From assembly GCA_025360265.1 (NCBI GenBank), contig JANYCP010000251.1, positions 1 through 9,497 on the forward strand: a DNA stretch of 9,497 nt, read 5' to 3'. Of this stretch, positions 1 to 7,803 are shown in pieces; within the stretch, counting starts at the first letter, position 1; each line of letters begins with the position of its first letter. Position numbers and translations under genes: made by a program. Origin of the DNA: Gemmatimonadota bacterium. GTDB taxonomy: Bacteria > Gemmatimonadota > Gemmatimonadetes > Gemmatimonadales > GWC2-71-9. Below the pieces are notes generated by a model, which searched no databases, had not been told where the DNA came from, and worked only from the letters and a program-made list of their open reading frames with translations.

Positions 1-710
1 CTGATCGCCGGGTTTTTCGGCGGGAAGATGTTGAACTTCGCGATGTGCCAGAACGCCGCCACGCCATCCTTCCAGCCGATCTTCTTTCCTTCCTCATACG
101 TGCGCCCTGAATACGAGATCGGCAGCTCCCAGATGCGGGCGCGCGCTTGCGAGAGGCGTGCAGTGATCTCGGGCTCGAAGCCGAAACGATCGGTGGTGAA
201 GATCAGCTTCTTCATCAGCGGAGTGCGCACCACTTTGTAGCACGTTTCCATGTCGGTGAGGTTCAGGTCGGTGAACATGTTCGACATGAGCGTGAGCATC
301 GAGTTGCCCACCGAGTGCCAGAAGTAGAGCACACGGTGCGGGCCGCCGAGAAAGCGGGAGCCGAAGACTGCGTCGGCGTCACCCCGCTCGATGGGCCCGA
401 GGAGTGATGGAATTTCCTCAGGGTTGTATTCGAGATCGGCATCCTGCACCACGACCACATCGCCCGTGGCCGCAGCGATCGCGGTCCGGATCGCAGCGCC
501 CTTGCCGCGGTTGACCGGATGCCGCAGGACCTGGTCGATCTTTCCTTCGGCATGCAAGCGATCGAGAATCTCGCGTGATCCATCGCTCGAGGCGTCGTCC
601 ACGCAGACGATCTCGCGAGTGAGCGGCACGGCGCGCACCTTGTCGATCAGCGCTTCGAGCGTGCGGGCTTCGTTATACACCGGGATCAGGATCGAGACGC
701 GCAGACTCAT
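1..710 (-). CDS. Family 2 glycosyltransferase, DPM1/polyprenyl-phosphate type (3' end beyond window)
   Basis: Reading down from the ATG at 710-708 gives 236 residues with no stop before the left edge, so the C-terminus is missing. The protein opens with the GT-A nucleotide-sugar fold: beta strand plus PVYNE (residues 10-14), VDDASSDGS (37-45), an N-R-G-K-G-A loop (68-72) and the metal-binding DAD followed by LEYNP (90-97). FGSRF (116-120) and the later segment SGRTYEEGKKIGWKDG (201-216) are typical of DPM1-like enzymes, which move a sugar from a nucleotide donor to a polyprenyl phosphate or a related acceptor at the inner face of the membrane. No membrane helix is visible in the part present; some relatives carry C-terminal ones. 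The start overlaps the pdxA stop as ATGA, so it is probably translated by coupling and is the last gene seen of the operon. The family is clear; donor and acceptor cannot be told from sequence. Confidence 0.9.
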   Translation of the reverse strand, partial: MSLRVSILIPVYNEARTLEALIDKVRAVPLTREIVCVDDASSDGSREILDRLHAEGKIDQVLRHPVNRGKGAAIRTAIAAATGDVVVVQDADLEYNPEEIPSLLGPIERGDADAVFGSRFLGGPHRVLYFWHSVGNSMLTLMSNMFTDLNLTDMETCYKVVRTPLMKKLIFTTDRFGFEPEITARLSQARARIWELPISYSGRTYEEGKKIGWKDGVAAFWHIAKFNIFPPKNPAI

Positions 711-1621
711 CGCGTGCTGCTCCGGGAAGCAAGGTCGATGGCAAGTTGCACGGCGGCACGCATGCTGGACGGATCGGCGCGGCCAGTGCCGACGATCGCC
801 GCCGCCGTGCCGTGATCGGGCGAGGTACGGATGAACGGCAGGCCGAGCGTGACATTCACGCCGCTGCCAAAAGATGCCACCTTGATGGCCGTCATGCCGA
901 CATCGTGATATGGTGCCAGCACCACATCGAATTCGCCGCGCATCGCCCGGACAAACACCGTGTCGGCCGCCAGCGGTCCGGCCGCACCCAGTCGCTCGGC
1001 CGCGGGAGTCAGGATGCGCGCTTCTTCGTCGCCGAACAATCCCTGCTCGCCAGCGTGCGGATTCAGGGCACAGAGCGCCAGCCGCGGTTCGGCGATGGCG
1101 AAGTGTCGCTGCAGGGCAGCGCGCGTCACGTTTCCGGTACGCACGATACGATCGACAGTGAGCAGCAGCGGCACGTCACGGAACGCCACATGAGTCGTCA
1201 CGAGGACGACGCGCAACTTGTCGCTCGCGAGCATCATCGCGACGTCACAGCCACCAGCGAGATGGGCCAGCCACTCCGTGTGCCCCGGGTATGGAAAGCC
1301 AGCGAGATGGAGCGCGTGTTTTTCGACAGGTGCGGTGACGATGGCGTCGACCTCGCCGGCGAGCGCGAGACGGGCGGCGTGTTCGATGGCGCGACCGGAC
1401 ACGAGGCCGGCTTCGGCGGCTGAGGGGGGAACGGGTCCCTCGTTGCCGCGCCAGCTGCCGGTAGGTATGCGATGATCTGCGGGAATGCCGGCGATCTGTT
1501 CCCGCGCGCCAATGAGGGTGATTTCAGCATTCACACCGGCGGCGAGGACTGCCGCGGTGATTTCCGGACCGATGCCCCGCGGATCGCCGAGGGTGATGGC
1601 GAGGCGGCTCGGCCGGGTCAC
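707..1621 (-). CDS. pdxA: 4-hydroxythreonine-4-phosphate dehydrogenase PdxA
   Basis: This 304-residue cytosolic enzyme oxidises 4-phosphohydroxy-L-threonine with NAD(P)+; the product condenses in the DXP-dependent route to pyridoxal phosphate. Family signatures are seen in order: GDPRGIGPE (12-20), TAPVEKHALHLAGF (96-109) followed by GHTE (113-116), TTH (142-144), LNPHAGEQGLFG (186-197), APYHD (236-240) and VNVTLGLPFIRTSPDHGTA (255-273). The metal-binding histidines correspond to H144, H189 and H239. It is about 25 residues shorter than the E. coli protein, mainly by trimming before residue 65 and between the second and third metal histidines. One oddity is YHDVG where most PdxA proteins have YHDQG. 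The start is GTG (1621-1619), overlapping the TGA of the surA-like gene as GTGA; there is no clear Shine-Dalgarno, so coupled translation is likely. PdxA2-type sugar-acid phosphate dehydrogenases are the main alternative, but no partner kinase is nearby and surA linkage favours vitamin B6 synthesis. Confidence 0.93.
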   Translation of the reverse strand: MTRPSRLAITLGDPRGIGPEITAAVLAAGVNAEITLIGAREQIAGIPADHRIPTGSWRGNEGPVPPSAAEAGLVSGRAIEHAARLALAGEVDAIVTAPVEKHALHLAGFPYPGHTEWLAHLAGGCDVAMMLASDKLRVVLVTTHVAFRDVPLLLTVDRIVRTGNVTRAALQRHFAIAEPRLALCALNPHAGEQGLFGDEEARILTPAAERLGAAGPLAADTVFVRAMRGEFDVVLAPYHDVGMTAIKVASFGSGVNVTLGLPFIRTSPDHGTAAAIVGTGRADPSSMRAAVQLAIDLASRSSTR

Positions 1622-2982
1622 GGCGTTCGAACGTCGACGTATGTCCGGGCGCGCAACTGATTGATGTAGTCCTGCTCACCGAGCATGCCGGCCAGCCCTC
1701 GCTTGAGGACCGCCTTCATGTCATCGAACGGTGGCGGTCCGGCGACGGTGCGCCGCGTGATCTGAACGATCGCCCACTTGGAATGCAGCATCGCACCGGG
1801 CACCGGCAGCATGAACGGCGAGGCAACCTTGCCGCTGTCGACGTTTTCAATCGGCGCGCCGTACGGCGTCTTCATGATCGAGTCAGCCGGGAAGTTGCTC
1901 AACTCGAGATCTTCCGAGCGGTCATGATAGAGATGTTGCAGTGAATCAAACGACGCGCCCCGGCCGAGCGCCGCGACAATGTCGAGCGCGGTCTGCTTGG
2001 CCGCAGCGGCACCGGCGGAATCGATATCGGGAATGATCAGGATATGGCGAGCCTGCACTTCGCCCGGCTGCACTCGCTGCACCTGGATGACGTGAAAGCC
2101 GTACGGCGTCTCCACGGGGTCGGAAATCATCCCTGGTTTGAGCCCGAAAGCCGCGTCTTCGAATTCGCGCACCATTTTGCCGTGCGGAAACCAGTCGAGA
2201 TTGCCGCCGTCCTTCTTGCTCCCTTCGTCCATGCTGAACAACTTGGCCGCGGCCGCAAAGTTGGCCTCGGGTTTCCGCATTTCGATGGCGAGCGAATCGG
2301 CGAGGGCGTGCGCCTTGGAACGCGCCGCCAGCGTGGCCTTTGGCGCCACGATGATCTGCTTGAACGACACCGTTGCTTGGGCCTGGCCAAATTCGTCGAC
2401 GTGCGCGTCGTAGTAGGCGCGCACTTCCTTGGCGGTCGGCTGCTTGTCCTTGATCTTGCCGTCTTCCCTCAGCGCCGACGTGTAGCGCTGCACCACGAGC
2501 GTCCGGCGCTGCTGTTCGATCAGGTACTTGCGGTAATCCTCTTCGGTGGCGAAACCGGTCGCTCGCAGGTCCGCCTTGAATTCCGCCACGGTCTTGAAGC
2601 GCTTGTGCAGGTCGGCGAGCCTCGCGTCGACCGCGTCGCTCACTTCCTGCTCGGTCACCTTGACCGTGGTGTCCTGTATTGCGTCGCGATGGAGCAACTC
2701 AAAGGCGATGAGCGTGTCCGTGTAGCGACGCAGCAAAACATTCATCGCCTTTTCGAATGCCGCGGCATCTTTCTTGGGATCTGGGAGATGTTCCTTTCGG
2801 TCCTCGACCTTGCCGAACACCTCTTCCTGCACCTGACTCATCATGATCGCCTTGCTGCCTACGACGGCGAGTATGCGGTCAACCATGGCACTGTCAGGCA
2901 CCTGCTGCTGTGCCGACAGCCCACGCGCTGCGACCCCTAGCAGGGCCGCAGCGATGCAGGCGGAGAGGGTGAGTCGCTTCAC
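1618..2982 (-). CDS. surA: SurA-like periplasmic chaperone with two parvulin units
   Basis: This is a 454-residue protein with an N-terminal signal peptide: K2 and R3, a hydrophobic stretch to about residue 18, and a likely signal peptidase I site after LSA (22-24). The mature protein begins with the SurA_N-like helical region (VDRILAVVGSKAIMMSQV, 34-51) and then helices to about residue 195. Parvulin unit 1 spans roughly 204-305, with GGNLDWF (259-265), VREFEDAAF (271-279) and PYGFHVIQV (293-301). Parvulin unit 2 spans roughly 308-412, begins with ARHILI (311-316) and then departs from the family. SurA proteins escort unfolded outer-membrane proteins through the periplasm. Unit 1 keeps the C-terminal His (H297) but has Gln (Q209) where the first catalytic His normally sits; unit 2 is the reverse. 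The start is GTG (2982-2980), overlapping the upstream stop as GTGA. SurA is the best family fit, and the pdxA neighbour supports it; a PrsA/PpiD-like role is possible. Confidence 0.86.
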   Translation of the reverse strand: MKRLTLSACIAAALLGVAARGLSAQQQVPDSAMVDRILAVVGSKAIMMSQVQEEVFGKVEDRKEHLPDPKKDAAAFEKAMNVLLRRYTDTLIAFELLHRDAIQDTTVKVTEQEVSDAVDARLADLHKRFKTVAEFKADLRATGFATEEDYRKYLIEQQRRTLVVQRYTSALREDGKIKDKQPTAKEVRAYYDAHVDEFGQAQATVSFKQIIVAPKATLAARSKAHALADSLAIEMRKPEANFAAAAKLFSMDEGSKKDGGNLDWFPHGKMVREFEDAAFGLKPGMISDPVETPYGFHVIQVQRVQPGEVQARHILIIPDIDSAGAAAAKQTALDIVAALGRGASFDSLQHLYHDRSEDLELSNFPADSIMKTPYGAPIENVDSGKVASPFMLPVPGAMLHSKWAIVQITRRTVAGPPPFDDMKAVLKRGLAGMLGEQDYINQLRARTYVDVRTP

Positions 2983-4460
2983 GGCTTCTTGGGTGCCGGC
3001 GCCGGAGCTGGCGGCGGACCTGGATTGACCGGCGGTCCACCTGGCGAAACCTTGATCGGGCCTTCCGGGGCCACGCCACCAGCCTTGACGCTGTCCGCGG
3101 CGTGCTTCGCCTTCGCGAGATCGAGGCCGTGCTGCAACGCGACCGCATTGAACTTCGTCGACGCATGCTCCCGAAGCGTTGCGGCGAGAATACCCGGCAG
3201 CATTCTCGGCTGCTTACGTCCGGCCGTCACATCGTTGAAGTATTCGTCGACCTTCTCAGCCGCCTTCTTCGACCGCGAACTTGCCGACGTCTTGGCCACG
3301 TCGAAGTCCGGTCCGGTCAGGCCGATCGTGGCCTTGAGCGTGTCGATCGCGTTCGAGAATCCCTCGCGCAGCTGCTTCCATTCCTCGACCGAGAGCTGGG
3401 TCTTGTTGGCCCGGGCCTCGTTGAGCACGATCTGACCCTGCGACATCCGGGTAACCATCTTCTTGAATGCAGAGTCTGGCTGCCCCTTCAGGCCCGCTTC
3501 CTGGTCGGCGGTGCGCGATGGATCAGACAGCGCTGCGTTGATCCAGCGAATGAAATCACCAGTCGTGAAGGCGCCGCCCTTGTAGGTGGCGAGTGCGGTC
3601 TTGTCCTTGATATGGGCCTGACGGTCATCGAGTGCAGTCCGCATGTGCGGAATGGCATTCGCGTCGATCTTGAGGTCGTTCTTCGTAGCCATCTCGCCTT
3701 CGTAGCTCTCGCTGACGGCAGCCCGGACACCGAGGCTGAGCGAGTCACGCCAGAAGCGCGCGGCTTCAGCGGCCGACGCAAGACGAATGATGTGGTACCC
3801 AAATGCTGAGGCCACAACGCCCGACATCTCACCCGGCTTGAGCGACCAGAGCGCCTTGTCAAACGCCGGATCATAGACGCCTTTCGGCTTCAGTCCGAGG
3901 TAGCCGCTGTCCCGGGCCGACCCCTTGTCATCGGAATTCTGCATCGCCAGTGCGCCGAAGTTCGCGCCGCCCTTCAGCTTGGCGAGAATCGCATCAATCT
4001 TCCGGCGCGCAATGTCCTTCACTTCCTTCGGCGCATCCGGTTTCGCCTCGATCAGGATGTGCTGCCCGACGCGTGACTTGTCGGTCTTGTAGGCGCTGTC
4101 GATGGTCGCGTTGGAGATGGTCCCGCGACGAGCCACGATGGTGTCGATCCAGCGGGAGTAGAGCGTCTCTTCGATCATCGGCCACATGGCGTCGGCGACG
4201 AACGCGGAATCGGCGTTGACCTTGTTATCGGCCACGGCCTGTCCGAAGAGCGTCACGTCGGTCCACAATCCGGTGACGAACGTGGCCATGTTGGTGTTGA
4301 AGGTCACCTGCCCCTTCACGCGGGTCAGGATGTCCGCGAGGCGATCAGCGCTGAGTTCCTGACCGGCGGCCACCTCGACCACACTCGAGTGGGCCGAGAA
4401 GATCCCGCAACCAGCCACCACCGCTGTCAGGCCAACCACCACCATCAAATTGCGACGCAT
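2979..4460 (-). CDS. Parvulin-type peptidyl-prolyl isomerase lipoprotein
   Basis: From the ATG at 4460-4458 the protein has 493 residues. It begins MRRNLMVVVGLTAVVAGC: basic n-region, hydrophobic core and a lipobox with Cys18, so it should be lipid-anchored and face the periplasm. A helical region (about 30-125) leads to one complete PpiC-type parvulin domain (about 132-227): GQHILI with H134, NSDD (175-178), DSGYLG (184-189) and FGYHIIRL (220-227) with H223. Both parvulin histidines are kept, so it may be a true prolyl isomerase. A long helical C-terminal part follows, then a Pro/Ala/Gly/Lys tail (about 462-493) that could be flexible. An in-frame ATG at 4493, 2 bases after the mfd stop, would add 11 residues. 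I prefer 4460 because GGGGAG lies 4 bases upstream and it gives a compact lipoprotein signal. The stop overlaps the surA start. Its partner is probably the neighbouring SurA-like protein; clients are unknown. Confidence 0.84.
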   Translation of the reverse strand: MRRNLMVVVGLTAVVAGCGIFSAHSSVVEVAAGQELSADRLADILTRVKGQVTFNTNMATFVTGLWTDVTLFGQAVADNKVNADSAFVADAMWPMIEETLYSRWIDTIVARRGTISNATIDSAYKTDKSRVGQHILIEAKPDAPKEVKDIARRKIDAILAKLKGGANFGALAMQNSDDKGSARDSGYLGLKPKGVYDPAFDKALWSLKPGEMSGVVASAFGYHIIRLASAAEAARFWRDSLSLGVRAAVSESYEGEMATKNDLKIDANAIPHMRTALDDRQAHIKDKTALATYKGGAFTTGDFIRWINAALSDPSRTADQEAGLKGQPDSAFKKMVTRMSQGQIVLNEARANKTQLSVEEWKQLREGFSNAIDTLKATIGLTGPDFDVAKTSASSRSKKAAEKVDEYFNDVTAGRKQPRMLPGILAATLREHASTKFNAVALQHGLDLAKAKHAADSVKAGGVAPEGPIKVSPGGPPVNPGPPPAPAPAPKKP

Positions 4461-4470
4461 CGGACTCCCC
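4461..4470 (-). promoter_or_regulatory. Ribosome binding site deciding the lipoprotein start
   Basis: The minus strand reads GGGGAG, then TCCG, then ATG at 4460. This is the only good Shine-Dalgarno match near either candidate start of the parvulin lipoprotein gene, and it favours 4460 over 4493. The spacing of 4 bases is slightly short. The motif lies in the 3' half of a small imperfect inverted repeat (4462-4478) that could partly mask it. Confidence 0.5.
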
Positions 4471-4495
4471 AGGAGTTCTTGTGTGTTTGACATTG

Positions 4496-7400
4496 CTACG
4501 CGGCAACCTGCCGCAACGCGCGAACGAGAGACGGCACCAACGCTTCACCACCGAGTCGCAACAATCGCAACGACAGCGGCACCGTACGCCGAACTTCGGC
4601 GGCGAGCTGCACGTCGTCGAGCGCCTGGGTGAGACCCGTCATGCGGGGTGCTGCTCCCTGGCGGAAGGTCAACCGCGCTTCGTCTCCCCGGACCAGGACA
4701 TGCTGCAGCCCCAGCCGCGCGCCGATCGTCCTCAACCGACTCATGTCCAGCAACGCTTCGGTGGCGGCCGGAACCGGGCCAAACCGCTCCCGAAGCTCCG
4801 TCCGCAGGTCATCAATGTCGCCCGGTGCCTGCGCCCGCGCCAGTCGGCGATAGAGATCCAGCTTGATCCCGTCATCCGGGATGTAGCTGTCCGGCAGGTG
4901 CGCCGGGATGTCAAATACGACGTCCGGCGGGGGAGGGAGCTCGCCATGGACCCGCCCCTTGAGCGCGGTAACCGTCTCCTCGAGCCAGCGCAGATAGAGG
5001 TCGAACCCGACGGCGTGAGCATGCCCGGACTGCTCGGCGCCGAGGAGGTTGCCGGCCCCCCGGAGCTCCATGTCCTTGAGGGCGATCCGGTACCCTGCCC
5101 CCAGGTCAGTATGATGCTCCAGCACCTTAAGACGTTCCTCGGCCGCCGGATCTATCATGTCCGGCACGATCAGGTAGCAATACGCCCGCCGATGCGACCG
5201 ACCGACCCGGCCCCGCAACTGGTATAGCTGGGCCAGGCCGAATCGGTGCGCGTCGTGGACAATCATGGTGTTGGCATTCGGCACGTCGAGACCCGATTCC
5301 ACAATCATCGTCGACACCAGCACGTCGATCTCACCGTTGACGAACTTCTGCATCACATCTTCGAGTTCCTCGGCGGGCATCTGGCCATGGCCGAGTGCCA
5401 CGCGGGCGCGCGGCGCGAGGGAACGGGCGCGCGCGACGATGGTGGCAATCGTCTCGATGCGGTTGTGGACGAAGAAGACCTGTCCGCCCCGATCAAGTTC
5501 GCGCGCCATCGCTTCATCGAGCAGTCCGTCGTCCCACGGTTCGACAAACGTCAGGATCGGCGAACGATCGCGCGGTGGCGTTTCGATCACGGTCATGTCG
5601 CGCAAACCGGCCAGCGACATGTGCAACGTGCGCGGAATCGGCGTGGCCGTGAGGGTAAGCACATCGACGGCGAGTCGCAGCTGCTTGAGGCGCTCCTTGT
5701 GCTTGACGCCGAAGCGATGTTCTTCGTCGACGATGAGGAGGCCGAGATCCTTGAACAACACATCTGATGAAAGAATCCGGTGCGTACCGATCACGATGTC
5801 GAGTTCGCCCGCAGCGAGCTTGCGCACCGTTTCCTTCTGTTCCTTCAGCGTGCGAAAGCGCGAGAGCACTTCGACGGTGACGGGATAGTCGGCCAGACGA
5901 TCGGCAAACGTGCGGAAGTGCTGCTCGGCCAGAATCGTGGTGGGTACCAGCACGGCGACCTGCTTGCCGCCCTGCACCGCCTTGAATGCCGCGCGCACAG
6001 CGACTTCGGTCTTGCCGTAGCCCACATCGCCCACGAGGAGGCGATCCATTGGCAGCGGCCGCTCCATGTCACGCTTGATGTCTTCGGTCGCCTTGCGTTG
6101 ATCCGGCGTGTCCTCATACAGGAACGACGATTCGAGTTCGCGTTGCCAACGCGTATCCGGAGGAAATCCGAAACCCGCCACTGATTTTCGATTGGCGTAC
6201 AGGTCCAGCAGCTCGGCTGCCATCGCCTGAATGGCCGCGCGCGTCTTCTCGCGCACCTTCTTCCAGTGCGTGCCGCCAATGCGATGCAGCTTCGGCGGCG
6301 GATGATCGCCATCATCGTCGGCCGCGCGATACCGTTCGAGCTGATCGAGACGATAGAGCGGCACATTGAGTCGATCGCCGCCTTCGTACTCCAGCACCGC
6401 CACTTCAATGACGCCGCCTTCGACGGTAATCGCCGCGATTCCGCGGTAGATGCCGATGCCGTGATCGAGATGCACCACGTAATCGCCGAGTGCGAGCGCC
6501 CCGGTAATGGTTGACGGCGCGGCCTGACGATAACGGCGAGCCCGGCGGAGCCTGCGGGCGCGACGGAAGATTTCGTGATCGGTCAGGACGCGCAGCGTCG
6601 GCATCACGAAGCCGCCGTCGAGCGCCCCCACAACGAGCTGCGTTCCCTCGGGGCGGAATCCGTTGTGCTCGAGCAGTTCGTCGAGCCGTTCGCGCTGGCC
6701 TTCGTTGTCGCAGAGAATCAGCGTCGGCGTGCCGCGACCGAGCAGGCCGCGCAGGCGATTCAGGTCGCGGTCGACGCGTTCTGGCGGGAAAAAACCGAGC
6801 TGGATATCGGCGGGCTCATCGCGGAGCAGCAATCGTGCAGATGCTGCGATTCGTCGCCGCCACTCCACTGGGTCGACGAAGAGATCTTCGCGCGGCGCAG
6901 CATGCTCTCCGAGTCGGCGAGCGATTTCGAGATGATGCTCTGCCTCGCGCCACGCGCGATCGACTTCCTCTTCATCGGGATGCGCCCGCTCTTCAATAAT
7001 GAGCGTGTCAGCAGGAAGGAGTTCGAGCAGTGAACGTCGCTCGATGGCGCCTTCGCTGGAACGGTCGCTGGCGGCAGCGCTGGTGCTCCGAATCGGCAAG
7101 ATGGTGACATCCGCAATCTCGGCGCCAGATCGCTGCGTCGTAAGATCGAAGGCGCGAATCGAGGAGACTTGATCGCCCCACCACTCGAGACGCGCCGGTG
7201 CCGCCATGCCGAACCCGTATACATCCACAATGCCGCCGCGCACCGAGAACTCGGCCACTTCCGACACTGTGGGCACCCGGGTGTAGCCCATCCGCTCCAG
7301 CGCCTCCACCATGTCGCGCAGCGGACGCGTTTCGCCGTTCGCGATCTGCAGCCGCAACGCTTCCAGCGCGGCCGGTACGGCGGTGCGCTCGGCGCTGGCG

Positions 7401-7768
7401 CGCGCCGTCGTGACGAGGATGCTCAGCTCGCCGCGCAACAACGCTTCGAGCGTCTCGACGCGCTCACCCGCAATTTCAAAGTGCGGTTCGTCTTCACCGA
7501 GGGCTTCACGCTGCGGATAGAGCGCAACGCCGCCGCGGGCGAGGTGCTGCAAGTCGGTAAGCCAGCGTTCGGCGTCGCCAGGTGTCGCGGTGATCACCAC
7601 AACGAGGCGCGGAGCGCGTGCCGCCAGCCAGCTGGCGAGCACGGCACCACTCGATCCCGGAACGCCGCCGAGTCGCACAGTATTCCCGCGCACAGGAATT
7701 CGCTCCGCCAGCGCACGTACTGTGGCACAGCGGTCGAAGGCGTCGAAGATCTGGTCTAGCACGGACAT
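4496..7768 (-). CDS. mfd: Transcription-repair coupling factor Mfd
   Basis: Mfd recognises RNA polymerase stalled at a DNA lesion, pushes it off by ATP-driven translocation and recruits UvrA to start nucleotide excision repair. The 1090-residue protein shows the whole architecture. The UvrB-like module comes first (about 1-230); its Walker A position (GVPGSSG, 35-41) lacks Lys, as in other Mfd proteins, and GYTRV (161-165) and FSVRGGIVDVYG (174-185) mark the UvrA-binding lobe. The RNA polymerase-interacting CarD-like domain is at about 422-480 (GDYVVHLDHGIGIYRG, 428-443). The RecG-like translocase has GDVGYGKTE (580-588), DEEH (681-684), LTATP (706-710), GLDVPNANT (826-834) and QLRGRVGRS (850-858), followed by the translocation motif region to about 915. 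A C-terminal regulatory domain follows. It is a little shorter than E. coli Mfd (1148). The ATG at 7768 is directly preceded by an in-frame TAG, so it is the first possible start. It heads the inferred operon. Confidence 0.98.
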   Translation of the reverse strand: MSVLDQIFDAFDRCATVRALAERIPVRGNTVRLGGVPGSSGAVLASWLAARAPRLVVVITATPGDAERWLTDLQHLARGGVALYPQREALGEDEPHFEIAGERVETLEALLRGELSILVTTARASAERTAVPAALEALRLQIANGETRPLRDMVEALERMGYTRVPTVSEVAEFSVRGGIVDVYGFGMAAPARLEWWGDQVSSIRAFDLTTQRSGAEIADVTILPIRSTSAAASDRSSEGAIERRSLLELLPADTLIIEERAHPDEEEVDRAWREAEHHLEIARRLGEHAAPREDLFVDPVEWRRRIAASARLLLRDEPADIQLGFFPPERVDRDLNRLRGLLGRGTPTLILCDNEGQRERLDELLEHNGFRPEGTQLVVGALDGGFVMPTLRVLTDHEIFRRARRLRRARRYRQAAPSTITGALALGDYVVHLDHGIGIYRGIAAITVEGGVIEVAVLEYEGGDRLNVPLYRLDQLERYRAADDDGDHPPPKLHRIGGTHWKKVREKTRAAIQAMAAELLDLYANRKSVAGFGFPPDTRWQRELESSFLYEDTPDQRKATEDIKRDMERPLPMDRLLVGDVGYGKTEVAVRAAFKAVQGGKQVAVLVPTTILAEQHFRTFADRLADYPVTVEVLSRFRTLKEQKETVRKLAAGELDIVIGTHRILSSDVLFKDLGLLIVDEEHRFGVKHKERLKQLRLAVDVLTLTATPIPRTLHMSLAGLRDMTVIETPPRDRSPILTFVEPWDDGLLDEAMARELDRGGQVFFVHNRIETIATIVARARSLAPRARVALGHGQMPAEELEDVMQKFVNGEIDVLVSTMIVESGLDVPNANTMIVHDAHRFGLAQLYQLRGRVGRSHRRAYCYLIVPDMIDPAAEERLKVLEHHTDLGAGYRIALKDMELRGAGNLLGAEQSGHAHAVGFDLYLRWLEETVTALKGRVHGELPPPPDVVFDIPAHLPDSYIPDDGIKLDLYRRLARAQAPGDIDDLRTELRERFGPVPAATEALLDMSRLRTIGARLGLQHVLVRGDEARLTFRQGAAPRMTGLTQALDDVQLAAEVRRTVPLSLRLLRLGGEALVPSLVRALRQVAA

Positions 7769-7783
7769 CTAGTTACGGTGAAG

Positions 7784-7790
7784 CTCCTTC
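7784..7790 (-). promoter_or_regulatory. Possible mfd Shine-Dalgarno, unusually far from the start
   Basis: The minus strand reads GAAGGAG here, a strong anti-16S match, but 15 bases separate it from the mfd ATG at 7768, against the usual 5 to 9. The motif is the first part of GAAGGAGCTTC (7790-7780), which could fold into a 4-bp stem with a GAG loop. No closer purine-rich match exists, and the in-frame TAG just before the ATG excludes an upstream start in this frame. Its use as a ribosome site is therefore only likely. Confidence 0.4.
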
Positions 7791-7803
7791 GTTGAGAGAG
7801 AGA

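Noticed and set aside
746..1423. 225-residue plus-strand open frame opposite pdxA
   Set aside because: The minus strand carries unmistakable PdxA motifs; the plus frame is a compositional shadow.
2044..2940. 298-residue open frame on the plus strand
   Set aside because: It lies entirely opposite the surA-like gene, has no recognisable domain, and is rich in His, Arg and Leu as expected for an antisense shadow in GC-rich DNA.
3102..3809. 235-residue open frame on the plus strand
   Set aside because: It is antisense to the parvulin lipoprotein gene, which has a lipobox and an intact parvulin domain; the plus-strand frame shows no family features.
4481..5227. 248-residue plus-strand open frame opposite the mfd 3' end
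   Set aside because: The opposite strand encodes the conserved Mfd C-terminus; there are no domain features in the plus frame.
7769..7803. Sigma-70-type promoter for mfd
   Set aside because: No convincing -35/-10 pair is visible; TAT-containing repeat units are too periodic to count as a -10 box.
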